Shown here in pieces: positions 1 through 17,700 of a DNA stretch of 64,000 nt. The first letter of the stretch is position 1; every line of letters begins with the position of its first letter. The position numbers and the translations under genes were made by a program. Below the pieces are notes generated by a model. It did not search any database. It was not told the DNA's origin and was given only the letters and a program-made list of their open reading frames with translations. This stretch comes from Aquila chrysaetos chrysaetos (lineage: Eukaryota; Chordata; Aves; Accipitriformes; Accipitridae). Where the stretch lies: assembly GCF_900496995.4 (NCBI RefSeq), contig NC_044004.1, positions 50,994,224 to 51,058,223 of the forward strand, given 5' to 3'.

Positions 1-5441
<5,441 letters not shown>

Positions 5442-5561
5442 CCTTTAAAAGGGCTTTTTTTAAAAATGATGAGACTGAAGTGCTCAAGTTTTGTTTTGTT
5501 TTGTGTAGGCTGCATTTAAAATACAGTTTTACTCATCTGCTACGTGCTGTTCAAAAGTATG

Positions 5562-5617
5562 TTTATTTCCTGTAAATAGAATTAAAATTTGTAATCAAAC
5601 TTGTGAATCTCTTTATT
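5562..5617 (-). terminator. IGFBP7: IGFBP7 polyadenylation signals (two AATAAA on the minus strand)
   Basis: Plus-strand TTTATT at 5612-5617 and 5562-5567 reads AATAAA on the minus strand, about 136 and 186 bases beyond the IGFBP7 stop codon. They flank the POLR2B signal at 5581-5586, so the two convergent 3' ends meet or overlap here. Which signal is used cannot be told from sequence. Confidence 0.55.
5581..5586 (+). terminator. POLR2B: POLR2B polyadenylation signal (ATTAAA)
   Basis: ATTAAA lies 140 bases after the POLR2B stop and is followed within 40 bases by a T/GT-rich stretch (tctttatttgtgtatctgtg), the usual downstream element. An AATAAA at about 6189 is a possible distal alternative inside IGFBP7 intron 4. 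Confidence 0.6.
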
Positions 5618-5752
5618 TGTGTATCTGTGAAAGAAGTGCGCAAGCAAATTGGTGATCAAAGAATAAGGGAGTAAGAGGGAATGATTAGTGAGCCAGAGGT
5701 TGCAGCTTTCCAAAACACTAATTTAAAACTGTGCGAAGTGAAAGTCCTCACA

Positions 5753-8700
5753 TCACAGCTCTGCACCGTCATCTGTGGAAAAACAAAACCACGTTACGCT
5801 CTGTACTGTTCTAAGGGGTAATATCACAACTTGGGCAGTAGCAGAGTGAGTGAGTTTTCTGATGTCTTAGCTGAGGGTCAGACCTGACAACTCAGTCCTG
5901 ACCCTCCTTCCTTCCTTCCTTCCTTCCCTGCTGCAGGACTACAGCAGCAGGGAGATGGTAATAGATGTCATTTTTCTGTGCTGAGATCACTTGGACGCAG
6001 ACTGACTAACCACCGTAGTGTATAGCTATGGAGAAGCCTGTTTCATATGACAGTTTGTTCCATTTAACATTATCGATTTCCTTTAAGTAATTGTGGACTG
6101 CCAGCTTGTTGCTGAGCTACAGCATGCTTACTTGAGAGCTTTCCTACAGCTGAAAAAGAACAGCTGTGACATGTGGTGTGCATATAAGAAATAAACCACG
6201 AGGCAGTACGCACGGTACTACAACCTTGCAGTAGTTACTGTGAGAGGGGGAGTGAGCAACTTCTATTCTGGAGTGTAAGTGTGCTGCTCGTGGCAGAACT
6301 CAGTAAAACTCAATTTCATTCACGTCTGTAAATAAGATTTTGAAAAGGGATTAGAGACTAGCTAAAAACCTTTAGCAAGGCTTCTATGCGTAATTGATAC
6401 TGGGATTCATTTTATGCTCTTATTTCGATGGCAGGTGCTGTTAATATTCTGCTAAAGGAAGTCTTTCAGCTATTCAGGGATATAAGGATAGAGAAAGTGA
6501 AGACTGTATCTAGCTAAAGCTACTGGATACTAGGATAAAGCTACTGGGATTAAAACTAAGGATTATGTCCAAAAGTGTATTTGGGCAGCACAGTATTGTC
6601 TAGCTGGCTGCTTTGTTCCCACTGCCTCTCCCTCTAGCATGGTTACAGTTACTGTTCCAGCTCTCCAGGTTTATTCCAAAGCACACACAGCCGTGGTACT
6701 AAGCCATCCTCTTTGCAGCTGGAATGAAGGCGGTTGGTGGTTTGCTGTCAGCTTTGGACGCAGCCTGGCAAAGAGGACCTGGGTTTGAAAACTGGCTGAG
6801 GCTGGAGGGTAAAGGTTTCAGGTCTTGCCTAAAGGCCTACTGTGGCATATCTATCCCCCCCCCTGGGTTTGGCACTCCAGCATGCAGAGAGAATGGCAGG
6901 GACTAGGATGTTTCCAGGATGGAGAAGAAAAAGGAGGTGCAGGGATTTAAATGCTTGAAGCTTCCCCTCAGTCTTGGGGCTGGTTGTGCCAATACTGCTC
7001 CCAGGAGCGATGGACAGGTTTGGAAGTGAAGGAGAACGGAGAAAGGAAGATACAAATGTAGGGCTAGAAAACCACTGAAAGTTGCTTTGTAAAAACCCCA
7101 AAAGGTGTTTTTAATTTTGTATCTTAATCTCCAGTGCTTTATAGCATTTGGGGGGTTATTTAACAATCCCACGAGAACTCTAGCAGCTGAGATTTACTGG
7201 GAATCATAGAATTGTACAATAGTTTGGGTTGGAAGGGACCTTTAAAGGTCATCTAGTCCAACCTCATTGCAATGAGCAGGAACATCTTTGACTAGATCAG
7301 GTTGCTCAGAGCCCCGTCCAACCTGACCTTGAATGTTTCCAGGGATGGGGCATCTAACACCTCTCTGAGCAACCTGTTCCAGTGTTTCACCACCCTCATC
7401 ATAAAAAATTTCTTCCTTATATCTAGTCTAAATCTACCCTGTTTTAGTTTAAAACCATTGCCCCTTGTCCTATCACAACAGGCCCTGCTAAAAAGTCTGT
7501 CCCCATCTTTCTTATAAGCCCCCTTTAAGTACTGAAGGCCAAAATAAGGTCTCCCTGGAGCCTTCTCTTCTCCAGGCTGAACAACTCCAACTGTCTCAGC
7601 CTTTCCTCATAGGAGGGGTGTTCCATCCCTCTGATCATTTTTGTGGCTCTCCTCTGGACCTGCTCCAACAGGTCCATGTCTTTCCTGTGCTGAGGACCCC
7701 AGAGCTGAACGCAGTACTCCAGGTGGGGTCTCACCAGCATGGAGTAGAGGGCCAGAATCACCTCCCTCGACCTGCTGGCTACGCTTCTTGTTACGCAGCC
7801 CAGGATACGTTTGGCTTTCTGGGCTGCGAGCACATGTTGTCAGGTCACGTCCAGCTTTTCATCCACCAGTACCCCCAAGTCCTTCTCTGCAGGGCTGCTC
7901 TCAACTCCATCATCCTCCAGCCTGTATTGATACCGTGGGTTGCCCCAAGCCAGATGCAGGACCTTGCACTTGGACTTGTTGAACCTCATGACGTTCACAC
8001 GGGCCCACTTCTTGATTTTGTTTTGCCAAATCCAGTAAAAGCTGCATGTTAAACTGAGATTTCTAGCGTGCATTTGTTTTTTCAGAAAGCATTAAGCAGA
8101 GGTGGTCCTTCTGTATCAAGTAACTGAATAAACTGTTAGGGGGAAGAGCTGCTGAGTGTTCGACCACACTACCTACCTTTGGTCAGGGCTATTTCATGCA
8201 GAGTTTCCACAACGTGGATTTTTGCAGAAGCTGTTGCCTCTCCTTTGGCATTTGATGCGTGACACTCATATTCTCCAGCATCCTCTTTGCTCAGAGGAGA
8301 TATCTAGGGAAAGAAATATCCCCCATCCCCCAGTAAGTATCCTGTACATAGGTAGAGGTGATTCTGTTTTAAGGTATCTTATATAACTTGCTAATTGCTT
8401 GAGACATAATGAGACGAACAGAGTCCATGAAGTAGCAGTTAACCCTGAGGGAACCACGCTGACTGCATGATTTCTTCTGTCTGCTCTAAACAGTCCTTGT
8501 TTCCACCTCTGCTTTTGTAAGTGGTGCGGGAACCAACACCCTGAGCTGTGCTCCCTTCTGCCAGCTTCTCTGCAGCTGGGAGCCGTCATACTTGCAATTC
8601 CTTTACTGGGATGCACAGCAGCTCCCTCTGGCCACCCTACTGCTTCCCTCTGATGTCTGGTGGCTGCTGATTAGCCTGCAGATACTCCTGTAGCTTAGGA

Positions 8701-11700
8701 GGTCTGCTGAGTGAGAGCTGATGGCTTCTGTGCTGTGCTGTTCTCAGGCAGATGATGTCTTTCACTGAGGAAAGGACAGTTCTGCCAGATCTATAAGGGC
8801 TCCTCAGCTGTGGGTGGGTCTTAGGGATGCCTTGTCGCTGTACTGATTCCTTCCTAGACATGGTGAAGGTCGTAGTAATGACAATTAATGACATACAGAA
8901 AGGAGATCTTCTATTTAAGCCTAGCCTTCTCTGATCTAGAATGCATGCTAGACAGAGGGGAAAAACTGCAACAGGTGGGACTGGAGCCAGCAGCCACCCT
9001 TACCCTTTATGCCTAATTCACACAGGTTGTTCTCCTCTAAATGCCCTGTACGTTGCCACGTGTCTTCTGTGCTGTTCTTTGTTCGTGAGCTGGCTGCAAA
9101 CTGCACTGTACCATTTGTGCAGCTCTGCACACACACAAAGTACTTACGAGCACCCAGCCAGTCACTTCGTGTTTCTCAGGGCCCCCTCGGGTCTGGATAG
9201 CCAAGTTTTCCCGGTCCCCAGGCAGAAGCTCCATCCTCTGGACACCATACTGTCCCCGAATTATCTAAACAGAAGGGCAGAAAGGGGTAAGAATTTTGGG
9301 GCTTATTTATGCTAGAACTGTTAGGACCATACCTGCACACAGACAAGATCAACACTAGTTTTACATGAACACGTTTTGTGCAGTAGCCGTGTTTTTTCTA
9401 GTGCCAGCATTTCACTTTACCCTCTGTATATTGCAGCCCCACTACCCCAATGCCTCAGTGTCTGCACTGAGGCTGCATTCCCCTTGCCTCAGCAGGAACA
9501 GATAGAGCAGCACAGCTCTCTGGTGTAGACAGTGTTGGGCAGTGGGGTGTGCAGACGTGCCCTGCATCAGCTTGGTCTCACAGAACTCGTGTGCGTGTTC
9601 CCAAGGGTGTGTTTAGCCCATCAAACGATGCCTGTGCTGAACAAGGAGGATTCGGCTGCCTGCAGCTGCTGGTAGCCATACATCAATCCAGTTCAGCAGG
9701 CTGGAGCAGCTGCCTTCCAGCTTGGGACTGGGGGGACAGCAGGAGCTGACTGTTGTCCTTGTTTGGAGAGGCTCCCCCGCAACTCTCCTGACGATCAGCC
9801 TTTTGACTGCGGCAGTAGCAAAGAACCAAGTGTCTGCACGTTGCTCCTGGAACGGGCTCTCCTTGCATGACCTATCCTTTCCCCAACATGCCAGCAACAG
9901 CCATGTAGGTTTCTGCTGCAGCAAACCTGGCAGTCCCTCCTGGTGGGCACAGCATCGATGAGAGAGCAGCAGTGCAGTCATTCCCCAGTGCTGCGTATCT
10001 GAGCCCAGCGCACAGCACGGGATAAGTGGAGTTCAGCCCGTGTTATCACCAGGCCAAGCAGTCTCTTGGCCATGAGGACGAGGCACAAAAAGCAGAGCAG
10101 CGCTGACAGTCAGTGTAAACACAGCACCTGCTTGTAAACAAGCAGAAAATCCTGCCTGGGTCAACATGCCTACGCTGTACGCTCACCCAGCAGTCTGCTC
10201 TGGGACCCCTATGAATAAAGTTCGCTGTCTCAGAACAGAGCAATCTTTGGGCCAATCTAGTTTTTTTTTCCTCTGTAGTATTCTTAAGCTAGTATTGTTG
10301 CAGCTTAAGACCCCTCCCAGGTACCCACAAAGCTGTGGCATTTGAAGAGGCTACAGGGGCCACGCAGTGGCTCTCAGCCCTACAGCTAGGATCCTCTCTG
10401 CTCAACACTGGCCCCTGCCCTAAGCGCAGGTGTTACCAGCGCGCTGCCCAAATCGGCACGCCGCTGGCTACCGGAGATAACCGCCGCATGCGGTTCCTTT
10501 TCCCGGCGTGGGCGAGCCATGTCCAGCCACCTCAGGAGTCGCTGCCGCCAGCAGGGTGACAGCAGGTCAAGGGACATTCCCCGCGTGCTCTGAATACCAG
10601 GGGCTGCCAAGAGAAACACAAGTCCCGTTCTGCCTCGGGATCAACAAGAGTTTAGAACAAGCAATGACTAGAGACTAAGCAAAGCCAGATGTTTGGGGGT
10701 GGACAGAACTGTACCGATGGGAGAACTCATCAAGGGGATCTGCTACGGCCTTTATGCTTACCAGGCAGTTTCAGCTGCCTCAGGTTTGCTGTGCTCTAAG
10801 AGCTCCTAGCAGGGCCCTTACCTTGTTCCAGATGAGGACAGGGGTTGGGATGCCCATGACTTCACAGCTCAGGTAGATCTGTGCTCCTGTCACATTCCAG
10901 ATGTCCTTAGGAGGGGTCACAATGGAGGGTCCTGCAAAAAAAAGGGAGGAATGCTTTTAAGCACCGGGTGACTGCAAGCCTGTCTCCTTGCTAGCCTTTT
11001 AAGTGGGGCCGGTCACTTCTGATGGGTTTTGAGGATGAGGTGAAGGTGGTCCCCTGCTTGGAGCAAAGCTTGCTGGACTGATCCCACATCACAGCACTTC
11101 TTGCTCCAAAACTACATATGCATCCGACCTTAAGCTGTTCAGGCTGGTGTGCCCTTGCCCCAGGTGGAAACTCAAGTGTTGAGCAGTTCAGGTGATCAGT
11201 CCATCTACTTTCAAGACTGAGGTTAGAGGTAAGATAATGTTTGTACTCTGTTATCTCAGGGGCTGAGCAGGACTTCACAAACTGCTGCCTCTGCTCACCA
11301 TGCAGCCACCAAGTGCACCGTTGACACTCAACTGGCATGGAAGAAAGGACTCCCCAGGAGACAGGGTGGGTCCCCACTCACTCTCCAATGCTACGGAGAG
11401 CTTGGCCAGCTTTGCAGCATCCTTTTTCCCAGCATGATTTTCACCTCCAGCAAAGCCCGTGGCAGCTGGCTAGCAGAATTCAATTTTACGCTGCTCCCTT
11501 TTTACCTGTGTGCAATATTCAGCCAAAGGAGGCTGGCTGGAGGGTAGCAGAGCTCTTCTTGGGGGGGATCTGGGAAGGGACCAGGTGAATGTAGAGCTCC
11601 ATTTTTCCCCAGAGAGCTCCAGTCCCTGGTTAAATAGGGAATTGTTTCCAAAGCGAGATGGGAACAGAGCTGTTTTGCAGATCTGGCTGGAGATGTTTAC

Positions 11701-14700
11701 CCCTTGGGCTGGGAAATGTTGGAGATGTAACCCATATCCCAGGAAGGGAAGAATGGCCTTTTCTGTTTAGTCCCTCTTTAGTGGGGCTGTTTTGCAAAAT
11801 GCAGCTATTAATTCCCCACAACAGGAAAAGCAGACCAAAGGAACACATAGTGTTTACTTCCACTTGACAGCTTGAAGAACGCAGCAGCTTTTCCCCTTCT
11901 GCTCTGAAGATGCAGGCAGTAACAGGAAACAAGCTCCCATTAGGCTCCACCAGAAGAAGGCATTTCCTATGTGAACAAGTACTCCAGAGCCAGCCTGACT
12001 GAAGCCTCTGGATATGTTGGCTCACAGACCATGGCTCATTCCCAGCTCCGTAAAAGAAGGGTAGGTTTGGGTCCTGATGCTCCTTCTGGGGTCCTGAACA
12101 TGCACTGACCTCAGCCCCGCATGTGCATTCTGCCTTGCAGCCCTCTTGCAGGCAGTGGGGAGCAGGTTTCAGGTGCATCCCGCTGCACCAATATCTTCCA
12201 GCAGAAGGCCGGCATCTTTTTTTCCTCCTCGGGATCTGGAGGCAGATCCACGCTGGTATCGCTAGCCAGCAGAGATCAGCCATCCCTCAGTCTTAGCCCA
12301 AGGGATGCCAAGGTGGCTCCCCACTCCTGAGCAGCTGATGTGATCCCAGAGAAGTGTTTGCTCTTCTCTTCCAAGACTTCCCTGTCCAGGAATGACTGTA
12401 CACAGCCTGCTGATGGGAAGCTGCTAAGAGACCAGGGGTGGCTGCAATCCAAATTCTCCATTACAGAGATATCCCAGACCTGGTTTTACAAGGAGGTAGC
12501 TCCGTAGAAGCAGGGAAGTTTTATGTGTAGCCCCAGGGCCATGGTTAAAGCCGCACCTAATGATCAGTATGAGCTGGTTTCCTGGCAGACAGACATCACA
12601 ACCCAGGTGCTCCTCCTCTGCACAGAACTGAGTCTCTCAGCTGAGAAAAGGACTTAAGCAGTGTCTCGTTACACCGCTTACCCTGTTGTTGGTTGTGCTG
12701 CTGCGTGAACTGATTCCTGCGCGTGGGCCAGGAGAGAGGTGTGTCGGAGCCACAGCACCCTTTCCCGTATGGAAGAGTACTGGAGTTACCCTCGCTCCAG
12801 GTGGCCCAGAGCAGATCCGTACCTCCAGCCCATGCCCAGCTCTGCGCTCTCAGCAGCACCCCGCAGGAGGTTGTTCTCCTGCAGGTGGTACAGCGGGGTG
12901 ACCCGTGGGGCTAGCACCCCCAGCGCGCTCCTGCCCGAAGCACTGCCTGGCCCCCGCGCCAGCCCAGGGTATTGCCATCCCTGCCACGGGGCCGCCTCAG
13001 GTCACGCACTCTGCTCCCCTTCCCCGGCGCAGCCGTTTCCTCGTTTCTTTTTCTGGTGTCCCTTGAGCAATAGGGACAATAGGGCGTTTGGCAGCTCCGG
13101 TGGGATCCGGATGTCCCCAGGCGGCTTAGCTCACCCCGTGGAGCACGGACCTCCGGCAGATGTGCACCCAGCATCGCCTGCTGCTGCCACCCTCTGCTCC
13201 AGCCGTGCAAAACCCTCCACGTGCAAGGTGCCCTTCCTAGGGCAGAGCTGTTCCTCGAGAGGTCTGCGTTTGCCCCTGCATGACACCGTCCTCTTTATCA
13301 CCGGTCACTGGGCTTCTCCGTGAGGCAGGAGAAACACAACTGCCCCCAAATGACTACCGTCTCCCACCACAGAAAAGGAGAGATATCCTGATTCTTATGT
13401 TAAAAGCCAGGTGGATTTTAAGGCACTGTTATGCTCTTCCAGAATCTGGCTCAATCCTTCCCTGGTTGGGAGCGGGCAGCATTCAACGCACCACTAAATC
13501 CACTGCCTGAGGTGTCTCAGTTTTGGCTGCCACTGAGTTTCGCCCTGTGCCACGGGCCCGGACACCCTCTGCCTGGGGATGTTTGCTCACCCTGCCAGGA
13601 GCAGGTCACACCAGGATTTCTCTGCAGCAACTGCTGGCAGGGGAAAAGAGAGAGGGAATTTCTACCCACCTCCTGGGCGAGGAGAAATTGTTTATCTTCC
13701 CTGGAAAGAAGGAATTGCCTGCACAGCTTCACAGCAAAGCTCCGGCTGACTCGGCACAGCAGCCACTGCACAGAGAGAGCCTGGCTGCTGCGAGGCAGTC
13801 CCGAGCTCGGGATGCACATCTTCATCTAACCAGGAGGAACTCTGAGACTCTGCCTTTGGCTGCAAAATGAACGGGGAGCATTCACAGGCCTCCGCCTCTA
13901 TCCGGCACAGCCTTGAGGCCAGAAGGGAATACACATCCTGAGAGACGCAACAGTGTCATGGGAAGAGTCAGTGTGGTCTCTCGGGATATTTGACTTAAAT
14001 CCAGACAGCCACAACTCTAGAGCTGGGCTTCTTCCTCCACTAAAAATAAACAAGAAAGGCCAAGAAGTCAGCAGATTTAAAGTCAAATCACGACAGGCCA
14101 CAGCAGTAGCTAGACTCCCACCACAGCGAGCTGACGTCCAGATGCATGGCAGCCACCCTGCTTACTGCCTGTTTTGGTCCCACTCACGCTCCCTCCCACA
14201 GTCCCCCGAAGCAGCCAGAGATGGACAGGGGATGTGGCAACCTGCCACGACAGGAGAGGCAGGGGATGCCTGAGCCTTGCAGGGACTTCAGAGGATGCGA
14301 GGGCATTCCCCCCTCAAGTCACCCCTCTTGCTTTGGGGGTCCTTGTGAAGGAAGCGAGGCCACCGTGCGCTCAGCAGGACTGGAAACAAGCCCACCTTGT
14401 ACAGAGCAGGTGAGGTGATTCCTGCCAGCAAGGAACCCCCTGGCCCTCATCCTACAGCCTGCATCTTAGAGGCCTTGCTGCTCTCCTCGCAGCACTGCCC
14501 ACAAAGGGGAATGTTTCTCCGTCCGCTTCCTTCGACCTGGGGACTTGTGGGTTGTACCTGCTGATGAAAATGGTCACCACCATCGACGCGGCTGAGTGGT
14601 CTCTGCTCCCCGCCAGTGACGGAGCCAGGGGCACGGGGGATGTAGAGGATGCTCCCTGCCGGTACTTGCCCTGACTGCGCAGGACCTCCTTGGCCAAGAG

Positions 14701-17700
14701 GACAGTGCAGGCTGTTGATGGAGATCAGCTGCTCTCGGCAGGCACTTCAGGCATTTCCTCCCCACTCTGCCCATTGTTCGTAAGACAAATAGCTCTCCCT
14801 GGCCAGGGAACGGGCTTACTTACAGAGCCAGTGAGCTCATTCACCCCGGGGAGAGGAGCCTGAAAGCACAGGGACTGTTTTTTCTGCAGATCACAGGGAG
14901 CTGACAGCCTGCGTTATGTCAAAAGTAGCAGCCGGAGAGGAGTTCCCGCTGCTGTTATGTAGTTGCTTTTCTGCTGCAGCAGCACGTGGCAGAGCCTGTG
15001 ACTTCCTCGATGAGGCTATCATTTGGCATCTGTTCCTGACACCCGTCCCGTGCCGGGCACCTCTTCTCTGCTCAGCCGCATCAGGCGGAGATCAGGCATC
15101 TCCCAGCCCACCCACCAGCCCCTTGCTGGTACCTGGATCGTCTATCGCAGCTCAGGGTTTGCTGGTCCTCGCTGATCTTCCTTTGGTGTCCACACACACA
15201 CACAAATAAATCACACCCCGGCAAGCAGAGCAATAACTTTTTTGCTAAAATTAAGGGGGCTGCAGGTTATGTCACTAAAGGCAAAAATAAGCTCAATGTG
15301 AAGCACTGTGGGGTATGCCCTGGCGCTTGGGTGTGCACGGGAAGTCCTGACCACAAACATACAAAGCTGTGTACCGCATGCTGAAGCTCGCATGGGCACC
15401 AGCCTGGTTCCCCGCCAGCCCTCCTGAGCACTGCATCGCTGTGCCATGGCCCCGGGTGAAACACAGACTGGGAACACTCTCCACGAGACAGCAAATCAAA
15501 CCAAAAAGCTAGACATCGTTCACCCTCACAAGCTCTTGCATGTCTGAAAATAGATCTGCTCCAGCCTCCTAAGTTGCTGGGAAAGTATTTTCCCTTCAAA
15601 ATGACTTTATATGGAGAAGGGGAAACCTTCAGTAAGCAGCATCTACTCATTCTAGCTGGCACGGCCTCAGCTGCTCCCTCCCAGGTCAGTGCTCTGCGAG
15701 AGGCAGCAGCAGACGGGAAGTGCAAGCAGCTTCTGGCCTTCCCCATTCCCAAAGCTGCCTGCTTTCTGGCAGACTTACAAGCCTCCTTCTTTGCCTTTTT
15801 CTGAAGGCATTTCTCCCCCTCCTTTAACCTGGCCTTGAAGAGACTAAGGAGGTACAGAAGGAAGCTCCGAGACATCCAGACCAAAGGAGATGCCGGATGC
15901 TAAGCCTGTGCAGATACTCCCCTCAGACTTCAGCAGCCCAGTGACCCTGAAAAGGCTGCAAACGCAAACGCAGCTTTGCCCCAAGCCCTGGAGACTTGGG
16001 ACTGAGTCAGCGTGAGGCAGGGCCCTGGGCCACCATCTGTCTGCCATGGATCTCCTCCTGCTTCCCACCCCACCGGGCTCAGCGTGGAGCAGACCGATAA
16101 GAGCTGGAAATCCCACCCCTGCTGTTTTACCACGGTTCGGGAACGCCGCCTTCAGAGACCTTGTGCATGACCTTTATATGGCTATTTATCAGTCGCCCAT
16201 GGGGTTTACATATGGGTGGGAGGGAGAAGCGGGCGGCCCTGCAAAGGACGAAGTCCCAAGCCCTTTCTCCCTTATCTAGCAGGCAGGATGGGTCTGTGCT
16301 GGCCCCAGCGTTGTGCCCAGAGAAAAGGCTGTGCCTCTGCATGCCTCGTGCCCAGCTCAGCGCTCTGCCGCATCCAGCAGCATCCTCAACGCAAGCTGAA
16401 TCTCAAAGCTGGGGCAATGGGGAGGCCAGTGTGGCTGAGGCTGCTCTGAAGCTCAGCTGCAAGCTTATAACCACACTTGCCCCTGGAACCAGCCAAATGG
16501 GGAAAGGGCAAGCCCTCTGAGCGGAGATGACACTGTCCTTGTGAGCGGACTGCAACAAGCCAACCTCCCTCCTGCCTTTTCCCCCTGTCTTGCCCTTTTT
16601 TCCCACCTCCCCTTCCTTTTGCCAGTCTCTGAAATATGTTGTCCCTGAGGTCAAACAGGCAGTAGCTTCCTGCAAACATGCTTGCTGCTTCCCAGCCATA
16701 TCTGGATGCGTATTTGGGTTTTTTTGTCCCCGACCTCCCAGACAAGCTCTATCAAGAAACTTCTCTCCCGCCTCCCCTCTTCTCTTCGTGTGACCTTGGC
16801 TCAGTTTTACTAAGAAAACTGTCATGGCACAAGGACGACCATGAGCTAAAGCCTGGAAAGAATGTGAAAAGCTTGCGGTGGGAGACACGGAAACAAAGCA
16901 TGGCAGCATTTATGCATGGAAAAGCAAGCAGGGCTTTCAAAAGTCCGACCTGATTAGACTTGTTATGTGGTAATCTCCTATTTAGTATGAACCTCAATCA
17001 ACCTCAGCCCAACAAAGGATTAAATGCATTTTTTTAAACACGGCATGCCTTTCCAGCAACAGAAAAAAACAAACATGGGGAGGAATTTGCTGATCTGTAG
17101 TCATTCCTTCCTAGTGATTTTGGATACGCTATGATGATTGAGAATGAAGACACAGGTGAAATGTGGGATCCTCTTGGGCAGTGGAGGTGTTTGCATAGTC
17201 CCCGGCATATTGGTGCTCTCCAAGACTCTGAGCTGCCGAGTAATACATTAAACAGCTTCCCTAATAAGATTTTAGCATAGTAACCATAAAAACTCAAGCT
17301 CCAATGAACCAAAACCTTTTCAAATAACTAGATGCCTTTTAAGGAGGAATTTATGGCCTATCCTACAGGAGTGGAAAACCCCAAAGTTACAGATGAATTT
17401 TAAAAATACCAGCATAAAGCTTCAGCCCTAGAAACTCTGTCTCAAAATCCCAATGCACTGTGTGCTGGGAAAGCAAGCACCACACTGAAAAATATCACAT
17501 CCCCACACCACCCTCCATCTGAAAGGACCCCGCAGTACAAAACAAAACAAAAGGTGTAACCCCACCACGCACCTGCGCGGCTCTGCTCTGCCACGGACTC
17601 TCTGGACGCAGCACAAAAATGCTGGCAAGATCCACCTGCAAATGCAACGCTCTCCTTTGTGGTGGGAGAAAGCGGGTAGCAGGCCACTGCTGCAATACCC

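Noticed and set aside
11630..12283. 217-codon minus-strand open frame in IGFBP7 intron 1
   Set aside because: No recognisable domain, and no fit to IGFBP7 frame or splice phases. Such lengths occur by chance in 13 kb of moderately GC-rich intron.
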